Below, piece by piece: positions 57,214 through 64,000 of a DNA stretch of 64,000 nt. The notes below the pieces were generated by a model. That model was not told where the DNA came from. It ran no database searches and saw only the letters and a program-made list of their open reading frames with translations. The translations under genes and the position numbers were made by a program. Position 1 is the stretch's first letter, and every line of letters starts with the position of its first letter. The stretch is from Denitromonas sp. (GTDB lineage Bacteria > Pseudomonadota > Gammaproteobacteria > Burkholderiales > Rhodocyclaceae): contig NZ_JAUCBR010000004.1 in assembly GCF_034676725.1 (NCBI RefSeq), forward strand, positions 1 through 64,000, written 5' to 3'.

Positions 57214-57693
57214 ATGAGTTTCCAGAACGCCGATTTGTGCGACCAGTTCGACGCCGAGGTGCGTGTCGTCGAGCCCATGTTCCGCAGCTTTGGCGGCAAG
57301 AGCGCCTTTCACGGCCCGATCACCACGCTCAAGGTTTTCGAAGACAACAGCCTGGTGCGCACCGCACTGGAAGGGCCGGGCAACGGCCGCGTGTTGCTGA
57401 TCGACGCCGGCGGCTCCCGGCGCTGCGCCATGGTCGGCGACCAGCTCGCCGTGCTCGGCGTCAATAATGGCTGGGCCGGCATCGTGGTGTATGGCTGCAT
57501 CCGTGACGCCAAGGCCATCGCCAGCATGCCCATCGGCGTCTTTGCGCTCGGCACGCATCCGCGCAAGAGCGTCAAGAAGGGCGTGGGCGATGTTGACATC
57601 CCTGTCACCTTCGGCGGCGTCACCTTTACCCCGGGTGATGTGCTGTATGCCGACGAAGACGGCGTTGTGGTGGCGAGCCGCGATCTGGTCTGA
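57214..57693 (+). CDS. RraA-like 4-hydroxy-4-methyl-2-oxoglutarate aldolase / oxaloacetate decarboxylase
   Basis: A 159-residue RraA-fold protein starting [20 protein letters not shown] at 57214 (AGGAGAG upstream). It keeps the D-X20-R-D metal motif of the class II pyruvate aldolases: the Asp in MVGDQLAVL and the Arg-Asp in [10 protein letters not shown], exactly 20 residues between. E. coli RraA, which inhibits RNase E, lacks this complete site. Hence an aldolase or oxaloacetate decarboxylase is more likely here. The neighbour is isocitrate lyase, making oxaloacetate a plausible substrate (inference). Confidence 0.85.
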   Translation: MSFQNADLCDQFDAEVRVVEPMFRSFGGKSAFHGPITTLKVFEDNSLVRTALEGPGNGRVLLIDAGGSRRCAMVGDQLAVLGVNNGWAGIVVYGCIRDAKAIASMPIGVFALGTHPRKSVKKGVGDVDIPVTFGGVTFTPGDVLYADEDGVVVASRDLV

Positions 57694-57739
57694 ATCGCTC
57701 GCGTGCACCCGGCGTTCGGGTGCATCAGCACCAAAATTG

Positions 57740-57833
57740 GTTTCACAACGGTGAAACGCGTCCCGCATTGCAAAACGCAACAATCAAGTTATTGATTAAA
57801 AAGCAAAACATTTTTCTTATATCTTATATAAGA
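57740..57833. promoter_or_regulatory. Cluster of operator-like palindromes upstream of aceA
   Basis: Three elements: GTTTCAC-AACG-GTGAAAC (57740-57757), TTGC-AAAAC-GCAA (57768-57780) and the perfect palindrome TCTTATATAAGA (57822-57833) in a very AT-rich tract. They lie 150-245 bp before the isocitrate lyase start. The TTGC/GCAA box resembles sites of the RamB/PccR family that control the glyoxylate shunt and acyl-CoA genes. Function is inferred. Confidence 0.5.
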
Positions 57834-57984
57834 CCTATTGCTGCTGTGCAAAAAGACGCCTATACTTTTCTCACAGTCGGATGTCTTGGATCGGTGGGTT
57901 TCGCGCCGACACCGAAGCGCCGCCAGACAGCAGCTCCAACGACAGGCTCCCTCCCTGTTTTCACAGCAACACAAGGAAACCATC

Positions 57985-59298
57985 ATGACCCAATCCCGTG
58001 ATCAGCAAATCGCCGCCCTGAAAAAAGACTGGGCAGAAAACCCCCGCTGGGCCAGCGTCAAGCGCGGTTACAGCGCCGAAGACGTCGTGCGTCTGCGCGG
58101 TAGCCTGCAGCCCGAGTACACGCTGGCTCAGCGTGGTGCCGAGAAGCTGTGGGAGAAGGTCAACGGCGGCGCCAAGAAAGGCTATGTGAACGCCTTCGGC
58201 GCCATCACCGCCGGCCAGGCGATGCAGCAGGCCAAAGCCGGCCTGGAAGCCGTGTATCTGTCCGGCTGGCAGGTCGCCGCCGACGGCAACACCTCCGAAA
58301 CCATGTACCCGGACCAGTCGCTGTACGCCTACGACTCGGTGCCGACCATGGTTCGCCGCATCAACAACACCTTCAAGCGCGCCGACGAAATCCAGTGGTC
58401 GCGTGGCATCAACCCGGGCGACCAGGAATTCATCGACTACTTCCTGCCGATCGTCGCTGACGCAGAAGCCGGCTTCGGTGGCGTGCTCAACGCCTTCGAA
58501 CTGATGAAGAACATGATCGCTGCCGGCGCCGCCGGTGTGCACTTCGAAGACCAGCTCGCTGCCGTCAAGAAGTGCGGCCACATGGGTGGCAAGGTGCTCG
58601 TGCCGACCCGCGAAGCGATCGAGAAGCTGACCGCTGCCCGTTTCGCCGCCGACGTCATGAACGTGCCGACCCTGATCCTGGCCCGTACCGACGCCGAAGC
58701 CGCCAACCTGATCACCAGCGACTACGACGCCAACGACAAGCCCTTCCTCACCGGTGAGCGCACCCAGGAAGGCTTCTACCGCGTCAAGAACGGTCTGGAG
58801 CAGGCCATCTCCCGCGGTGTCGCCTACGCCCCGTACGCCGACCTGGTGTGGTGCGAAACCGGCACGCCGGACCTGGGCTTTGCCCGCGAGTTCGCGCAAG
58901 CCGTGCATGCCGCCTGCCCGGGCAAGCTGCTGTCCTACAACTGCTCGCCGTCCTTCAACTGGAAGAAGAACCTGGACGACGCGACCATCGCCAAGTTCCA
59001 GGACGAGCTGTCCGCCATGGGCTACAAGTACCAGTTCATCACCCTGGCCGGTATCCACGTCAATTGGTACAACACCTTCCAGTTCGCCCACGCCTATGCC
59101 CGCGGCGAAGGCATGAAGCACTACACCGAGATGGTGCAGGAGCCGGAATTCGCCGCACGCGAAAAGGGCTACACCTTCGTGTCGCACCAGCAGGAAGTCG
59201 GTGCCGGCTACTTCGACGACGTGACCACCGTGATCCAGGGCGGTTCGTCCAGCGTCAAGGCCCTGACCGGTTCGACCGAAGAAGAGCAGTTCCACTAA
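57985..59298 (+). CDS. aceA: Isocitrate lyase
   Basis: First enzyme of the glyoxylate shunt: isocitrate to glyoxylate and succinate. It has 437 residues, E. coli-like. It starts [20 protein letters not shown] at 57985, carries [11 protein letters not shown], the catalytic cysteine loop [19 protein letters not shown] and NCSPSFNW, and ends in STEEEQFH. Malate synthase is not in the window. The long AT-rich upstream region suggests dedicated regulation. A bidirectional terminator follows. Confidence 0.98.
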   Translation: MTQSRDQQIAALKKDWAENPRWASVKRGYSAEDVVRLRGSLQPEYTLAQRGAEKLWEKVNGGAKKGYVNAFGAITAGQAMQQAKAGLEAVYLSGWQVAADGNTSETMYPDQSLYAYDSVPTMVRRINNTFKRADEIQWSRGINPGDQEFIDYFLPIVADAEAGFGGVLNAFELMKNMIAAGAAGVHFEDQLAAVKKCGHMGGKVLVPTREAIEKLTAARFAADVMNVPTLILARTDAEAANLITSDYDANDKPFLTGERTQEGFYRVKNGLEQAISRGVAYAPYADLVWCETGTPDLGFAREFAQAVHAACPGKLLSYNCSPSFNWKKNLDDATIAKFQDELSAMGYKYQFITLAGIHVNWYNTFQFAHAYARGEGMKHYTEMVQEPEFAAREKGYTFVSHQQEVGAGYFDDVTTVIQGGSSSVKALTGSTEEEQFH

Positions 59299-59342
59299 GC
59301 CACACCCCGTCCTGTCGGCCCCGTCGGGGTCGGCAAGGCAAC

Positions 59343-59379
59343 AAAAAGGCGCCCTTCGCTCAGCGATGGGCGCCTTTTT
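59343..59379. terminator. Bidirectional terminator between aceA and the GGDEF gene
   Basis: AAAAAGGCGCCC (59343-59354) and GGGCGCCTTTTT (59368-59379). T-runs on both strands serve the two convergent genes. Confidence 0.92.
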
Positions 59380-59395
59380 CATCAGTGCGGGCAAA

Positions 59396-60391
59396 TCACG
59401 GCAACTCGCCGGCCACCTCCACCCGGTTGCGGCCGAGCTTCTTCGCGGCGTACAAGGCCTGGTCGGCCGCCGCCAGCAAGGCCGCGGCAGCGAGCTTGGC
59501 CGGGTCGGCGCTGGCCACACCCAGACTGACGGTGACACACTTGCCGGCCGACGACGCGGCATGCGGCATGTCGAGTGCGACGATGGCGGCCCGGATCCGT
59601 TCGGCCACCACCCGCGCACCGACCGAGTTGGTGCCGGGCAGCACCACCACGAACTCCTCGCCACCGTAGCGCGCCACCAGATCGCCGGTGCGTGCCGCCA
59701 CCCCGGCCAGCACCGAAGCGACGCTGCGCAGGCAGGTGTCGCCCTGCGGATGGCCATAGGTGTCGTTGTAAGTCTTGAAATGATCCACGTCGACCATAAT
59801 GATCGACAGCAACTGCCCGCCACGCTGGCAGCGCCGCCACTCCGCCTCAAGGCGTTCGTCGAAGGCACGGCGATTGGCCAGGCCGGTCAGGGCATCCTTG
59901 GCGGCCAGCTGCTCAAGCTGGATCTGCGCCTCCTTTTGCACCGTCATGTCGCGCAGCGTTTCAACCACAGCCACCAGATGCCCGGCTTCGTCGTAGATCG
60001 GCCCGGCGTCCACCGCCAGATACAGGCGCGTTCCCGCACGCGGCATGCGGCACCAGTTCTCGACATGAAAGCCCAGCGTCGCGCTGCTTGCATCGGTGTC
60101 GTAGGCCGAATAGAAGCCTTCGATTTCCTCGATGCGCCCTTCGGCGATCAGGTCGGCCAGGCACGGCCGCGGTTCATCGTAGAAGGCAAAGCCATGGTCG
60201 CGCGTGCCGATCACCTCGCTCGCCGGCACCCCGGTCAGGCGCTCGCAGGCACGGTTCCAGATCAGCACCTTGCCTTCGGCATCGAGCACGAAGGTAGGCA
60301 CCACCAGGTGCTGCATCAAGGCGATGGCGAAGCTCTGGTCGCTCCCCGCCATCTGCGCTGCGGGCGCGCGCCCGCCAGACCGGTCCGGCAT
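59396..60391 (-). CDS. PAS-GGDEF diguanylate cyclase
   Basis: Makes cyclic di-GMP. A 331-residue soluble protein: a PAS domain (about residues 25-150, FVLDAEGKVLIWNRACERLTG) and a C-terminal GGDEF domain (160-325) with KDALTGLANRRAFDERL, MVDVDHFKTYNDTYGH and the active-site GGEEF. RTGD five residues before GGEEF is an inhibitory RxxD site, so product feedback is likely. No membrane segment. It diverges from a substrate-binding protein/GGDEF pair about 140 bp away. Confidence 0.92.
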   Translation of the reverse strand: MPDRSGGRAPAAQMAGSDQSFAIALMQHLVVPTFVLDAEGKVLIWNRACERLTGVPASEVIGTRDHGFAFYDEPRPCLADLIAEGRIEEIEGFYSAYDTDASSATLGFHVENWCRMPRAGTRLYLAVDAGPIYDEAGHLVAVVETLRDMTVQKEAQIQLEQLAAKDALTGLANRRAFDERLEAEWRRCQRGGQLLSIIMVDVDHFKTYNDTYGHPQGDTCLRSVASVLAGVAARTGDLVARYGGEEFVVVLPGTNSVGARVVAERIRAAIVALDMPHAASSAGKCVTVSLGVASADPAKLAAAALLAAADQALYAAKKLGRNRVEVAGELP

Positions 60392-60534
60392 TCTTTTGTC
60401 CCCTGATTATTGTGTCGTTTGTCGGTTTATCGGCCGCGGCCGACAAAGATTGAGACACCCGACAACACCCCGCTGCTCGCCGCGCCGGCCGAACATGTTC
60501 TACCATGCTCACGAGCCCACCCCGGGGAGGCGGC

Positions 60535-61611
60535 ATGCACCGATTTCTTGCCCTGCCATGTGTGCTGGCGCTGGCATGGTTTGGCACCATGGCTCACGCC
60601 GGCGACACGGATGCCTACGACGGCTACGACCTTTCCCCCCAGGCCGCGCGGGTCGACCTCGGCGTTCAGCCGCTGGGCTATCCGACCGGCCTGGTCGGCG
60701 CTGCCATGGGCCGCGACCGCATCCTGCGCGGCGCCCTGGCCGAACAGGGTCTTTCGCTGCAGACGCTCGCCTTCCGGCGCGGGCCCGATATCGTCGACCG
60801 CCTGGGCGGGCAACGACTCGAGGCCGGCCTGGTCGGTGACATGCCAACGCTGGCGGCCATCGCCGCGGGCGACACGCTGGTCGCAGGCGTGGTCAAGTTC
60901 TCCACTTCGGCCGTGGTCTCGCGCGAGATCGGCCTGATGGCGAATCTGCGCGGCCGCCGCATCGCCTATGTCGAGGGGTCGAGCGCGCACTACACCTTGC
61001 TCGAAGGCTTGGCCAGCGCCGGCCTGAAGGAGGCGGATGTCGAGCTGGTGCCGATGCCGGTCAACGACATGCCCGACGCCCTGCGCGAAGGCCGGGTCTC
61101 GGCGTTTGCCGCCTGGGAGCCGGCTCCGGCGATCGCGCTGGCGCAAGACCCCGCCCACCGCATCGTGTTCCGCGGCCGCAGCACCGACTACCTGCTGATC
61201 TCGCGCCAGTTTGCCGACACCCGGCCCGAGGCGGCGCGCCAGCTCACCGCCGCGCTGGTCAGGGCTATCCGCTGGATGCAGCGGCGACGGGACAACATCG
61301 AAACAGCGGCCCGCTGGGCGATGGCCGACGGCGTCCGGCTGGCCGGTGAACCCGCGCAGGCCTCGCTGAGCCAGGCCGTGAACATCACCCGCACCGAGTT
61401 GCTCGACATTCCCGCCCTGCCAACCATTCCGGCCTCGGCACGCGGCATGCAGGGCCTGGGCGGCAAGCTCAAGTTCCTGCAGCACCGCGGCAAGATCCCC
61501 ACACACATTGGCGCAAACGAGGTCGAACAGGCGTTCGACTATGCCGGTTTGGCCGAGGTACAGTCAGCGCCGGCAAAATATCGCTTAAACAACTTCGACT
61601 ATGGCCGTTAA
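60535..61611 (+). CDS. NMT1/SsuA-type periplasmic substrate-binding protein, orphan
   Basis: A 358-residue type II periplasmic binding protein. It starts at ATG 60535, 3-4 bases after GGGGAGG, with signal peptide HRFLALPCVLALAWF to AHAGDT. The body carries VDLGVQPLGYPTGL, the GDMPTLAAIAAGDTL loop, GRRIAYVEGSSAHYTLLEGLASAGL and AFAAWEPAPAIAL, as in SsuA/TauA/ThiY-type receptors. No ABC permease or ATPase follows. Instead its last 11 bases overlap a membrane GGDEF sensor, so it probably feeds a ligand signal into that protein. The ligand is unknown. Confidence 0.88.
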   Translation: MHRFLALPCVLALAWFGTMAHAGDTDAYDGYDLSPQAARVDLGVQPLGYPTGLVGAAMGRDRILRGALAEQGLSLQTLAFRRGPDIVDRLGGQRLEAGLVGDMPTLAAIAAGDTLVAGVVKFSTSAVVSREIGLMANLRGRRIAYVEGSSAHYTLLEGLASAGLKEADVELVPMPVNDMPDALREGRVSAFAAWEPAPAIALAQDPAHRIVFRGRSTDYLLISRQFADTRPEAARQLTAALVRAIRWMQRRRDNIETAARWAMADGVRLAGEPAQASLSQAVNITRTELLDIPALPTIPASARGMQGLGGKLKFLQHRGKIPTHIGANEVEQAFDYAGLAEVQSAPAKYRLNNFDYGR

Positions 61612-64000
61612 CCGCGCCATGCGGTTATTTCGTCGAGCGCCCTCCAGCCTGAGCGCCCGGATCAGCCTTGTCTTCGGTGGCTGTATCCTGGCGATCATCG
61701 GCATGCTGGTGGCGGTGTGGTATCACGGCTTTGCCCCGGCGGGGCTCGCTGGCGCAGGGGAACTACGTCTGCGCGAGGTCATCGCCACCCAGGCCATCCA
61801 GGCCGACGCCCGCATCAACCAGCTGGCCAGCGACCTTCGCGAGCGCCGCGGCGACCTGCTGATGCTGGCCAGCAGCCCGGAGCTGGGCGACGCCATCGGC
61901 AGCGCCGGCACATCGACCGATCAGCTCATGGCGCGGACCTTCGAGCGGCTCGAGCGGGCCTACCCCGATCGATACCTCGATGTGATCCTGCTCGACGCCA
62001 CCACCGGCCGCCTCCACCGTTCGCCGGCCATCGAACACAGCCCTCCCGCCCGTCGCCCGCCCTGGCTCGACCGGCTGCTCGCCCCGGGGGTGACCGAAAC
62101 CATCCTGCTCGACCACGGCACCGCGGACGACGCACACCTGCTGATCCTCGCCCGCCAGATCCTCGGGCCGGGGGGCGAGGTCCGCGGGGCGCTGGTCTTG
62201 CGCCTGCCCCCCCACCGCCTGCTCGACCCCCTCGCCCGCGCCGACGAAACGCTGCTCGGCCCGAGCGGCCGCATCGAGCTGACCGACAGCAGCGGCGCCA
62301 TCCTTGCCCGCCAGGGCACCGCCGCCGCGCTCGACGCACCACCGCCGAGCATCAGGCGCCATGGCATCGAGGGCAGCTTTGTCGAAGCGCGCGCCGACGG
62401 CGGGCACGACATCGCCACCTACCGCTATCTGCCGGTCGGCACCGACACGGGCTGGTCGCTGGCCATCCGCCGCGACCAGGACGAAGCCTTCGGCTACATC
62501 GTCGAGCGGCGCAACCGCGTGCTGCTGCTCAGCCTGGCCCTCGCCACCGTGTTCCTGCTGCTGGTTCGCCTTTTCGCGCGCCAGCTCACCGGCCGGCTGC
62601 GCGCCCTGACCTCCACCGCCGAGCGCATCGCCGCCGGCGAAGCCTGGGTCCGGATGCCGACGACCATGACGACCGGCAACGAGGAGCTGGCCCGCCTGGC
62701 CCGGAGTTTCAACCACATGGCCGCCCAGGTGGACTCGCGACGCCAGAGCCTGGAGATCAGGGTTGCCGAACGCACCCGCGAGCTGGCCGCCGAGAAGTCG
62801 GCGATCCAGCAATACCTCGACGTCGCCGGCGCGATCATCCTGGTGCTCGATTCGACCGGCCGGGTGCAGCGGATCAACCGCATCGGCTGCGAGATCCTCG
62901 GCCGCAGCGAGGCCGAACTGCTCGGCAGCGACTGGTTCACCCTGTGCCTGCCGCCGCGCCTGCATGCCGACGTTCACGCCGCCTTCGACGCCCTGATCAC
63001 CGGCGCCCGCGACACCGTCAGCCGCTACGAGAACCCGATCCTTACCGCCAGCGGCGAGGAGCGCATCATCGCCTGGGCCAACACCGTACTGTGCGACCCG
63101 GATGGCCACACCACCGCCATCCTGGCGTCGGGGCTGGATGTCACCGAAGCCCGGGCGGCAGCCGCAGCGCAGCGCAGCGCCCACGCGCTACTGCACACCG
63201 TCATCGACACCTCGCCCGACTGGATCTACGCTAAGGACCGCCAGCAACGCTACATCCTGGTCAACCAGGCCATGGCGGCAGCCATCGGCAAATCACCGCA
63301 GGCCATGATCGGACAGCCCGCCGCCGAACACTTCATCGCCTCGGCCGGCGACGGCGCCAACGACGGCGACGAGCTCGTCTTTGCCGGCCACAGCCAGCAC
63401 CTGCCGCTCGAGCATGTCCGCGACGCCACCGGCCAGGAGCGAATCTTCGACACCTACAAGCGCCCGCTCAAGGCCCCCGACGGCCGCATCACCGGCCTGC
63501 TCGCCTACAGCCGTGACACCACCGCCCAGCGCCAGCTCGAAGCGCAGCTGCGCCTGTGGGCCAAGGTCTTCGAATGCTCCAGCGAGGGCGTGATGATCAC
63601 CGATGCCGAGCACCGCATCCTCACCGTCAACCGCGCCTTCACCGAGATTACCGGCTACACCGAGAGCGACGCCCTCGGCCAGACGCCCCGCCTGCTCAGC
63701 TCGGGGCGGCACGCCAGCGCCTTCTACGACGCCCTGCACGCAGCGGTGACCCGCGAGGACCGCTGGCAGGGCGAGATCTGGAACCGGCGCAAGAACGGCG
63801 AAATCTACCCGCAGTGGCTGACCATCAACGCCGTGCTCGACCCCGACGGCACGCTCACCCACCTCGTCGGCGTGTTCTCCGACATCAGCGACATCAAGCA
63901 TTCCGAGGCGCGGCTCGAACACCTCGCCCACCACGACCCGCTCACCGGCCTGCCCAACCGCCTGCTGCTGCTCGACCGGCTCACCCACAGCATCGAGCGC
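61601..64000 (+). CDS. Membrane sensor with HAMP, three PAS and GGDEF domains (3' end outside window)
   Basis: The frame is open to the last base (800 codons so far). The start is ATG 61601 inside the end of the binding-protein gene, or ATG 61619 in the same frame. TM1 is about residues 22-45 (LVFGGCILAIIGMLVAVWY). A periplasmic region of about 260 residues follows, then TM2 near 306-325 (LLLSLALATVFLLLVRLF) and HAMP to about 378 with EELARLARSFNHMAAQV. Three PAS modules lie near 400, 530 and 650. The last residues, HHDPLTGLPNRLLLLDRL, begin a GGDEF domain; an EAL domain could follow outside the window. It is probably a c-di-GMP enzyme driven by the upstream binding protein. Confidence 0.87.
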   Translation, partial: MAVNRAMRLFRRAPSSLSARISLVFGGCILAIIGMLVAVWYHGFAPAGLAGAGELRLREVIATQAIQADARINQLASDLRERRGDLLMLASSPELGDAIGSAGTSTDQLMARTFERLERAYPDRYLDVILLDATTGRLHRSPAIEHSPPARRPPWLDRLLAPGVTETILLDHGTADDAHLLILARQILGPGGEVRGALVLRLPPHRLLDPLARADETLLGPSGRIELTDSSGAILARQGTAAALDAPPPSIRRHGIEGSFVEARADGGHDIATYRYLPVGTDTGWSLAIRRDQDEAFGYIVERRNRVLLLSLALATVFLLLVRLFARQLTGRLRALTSTAERIAAGEAWVRMPTTMTTGNEELARLARSFNHMAAQVDSRRQSLEIRVAERTRELAAEKSAIQQYLDVAGAIILVLDSTGRVQRINRIGCEILGRSEAELLGSDWFTLCLPPRLHADVHAAFDALITGARDTVSRYENPILTASGEERIIAWANTVLCDPDGHTTAILASGLDVTEARAAAAAQRSAHALLHTVIDTSPDWIYAKDRQQRYILVNQAMAAAIGKSPQAMIGQPAAEHFIASAGDGANDGDELVFAGHSQHLPLEHVRDATGQERIFDTYKRPLKAPDGRITGLLAYSRDTTAQRQLEAQLRLWAKVFECSSEGVMITDAEHRILTVNRAFTEITGYTESDALGQTPRLLSSGRHASAFYDALHAAVTREDRWQGEIWNRRKNGEIYPQWLTINAVLDPDGTLTHLVGVFSDISDIKHSEARLEHLAHHDPLTGLPNRLLLLDRLTHSIER

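Overview
The window looks like a chromosomal segment of a GC-rich betaproteobacterium, most likely Rhodocyclales (Azoarcus/Aromatoleum/Thauera/Denitromonas-like). This is inferred from gene content: a three-subunit tungsten aldehyde oxidoreductase (aorABC) with its tungstate importer, indolepyruvate ferredoxin oxidoreductase, a lipoyl-bearing E3, soxYZ with flavocytochrome c sulfide dehydrogenase, and a PEP-CTERM protein. No rRNA gene or species-level marker is present.

Layout. 1-2.3 kb is mobile debris: an IS21-family element (istB and right end) has cut into an IS3-family transposase, which in turn sits in a TniQ-like gene fragment. A tRNA-Ala(CGC) follows. 2.4-6.0 kb is a minus-strand folD-purE-purK-tsaC operon. 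6.1-8.6 kb is iorAB. 8.7-13.6 kb holds a dispersed repeat, a FixJ-type regulator, a multi-PAS histidine kinase and a divergent periplasmic binding protein. 14.1-20.6 kb is the pyruvate dehydrogenase operon aceE-aceF-lpdA. 20.7-22.9 kb holds two small uncharacterised genes, a REP-like pair and a 471-residue conserved unknown. 23.0-24.8 kb is an Lrp-type regulator divergent from methionine gamma-lyase. 25.0-25.9 kb is a PEP-CTERM gene with a sigma-54 promoter candidate. 26.4-29.6 kb is a TRAP dicarboxylate transporter whose dctP carries a one-base frameshift. 29.6-33.3 kb is a Fur-box TonB receptor plus a PepSY membrane protein, separated by a second copy of the dispersed repeat.

33.3-41.3 kb is a tungsten unit on the minus strand (aorA-aorB-aorC-moaD-unknown-tupB-tupC-tupA) divergent from moeA. 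41.4-47.9 kb holds an OmpA-like lipoprotein, two unrelated isocitrate dehydrogenases (icd and a monomeric enzyme) and divergent aceK. 47.9-50.4 kb holds soxYZ divergent from a cytochrome c/flavoprotein pair. 50.4-53.7 kb is housekeeping (nudix, dut, coaBC, radC, rpmB, rpmG). 53.9-57.1 kb holds a cold-shock protein, clpS and clpA. 57.2-59.3 kb holds an RraA-like aldolase and isocitrate lyase. 59.4-64.0 kb is a cyclic-di-GMP locus: a PAS-GGDEF protein divergent from an SBP and a membrane PAS-GGDEF sensor that runs off the window.

How it works together. Much of the window concerns the branch between the TCA cycle and the glyoxylate shunt (aceEF-lpdA, icd, monomeric IDH, aceK, aceA) and organic or aromatic acid use (dctPQM, iorAB, aorABC). 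Two orphan periplasmic binding proteins stand beside signalling proteins instead of ABC permeases. With the short dispersed repeat that ends on the stop codon of its neighbour, and the unknown gene inside the tungsten operon, they are the most interesting leads.
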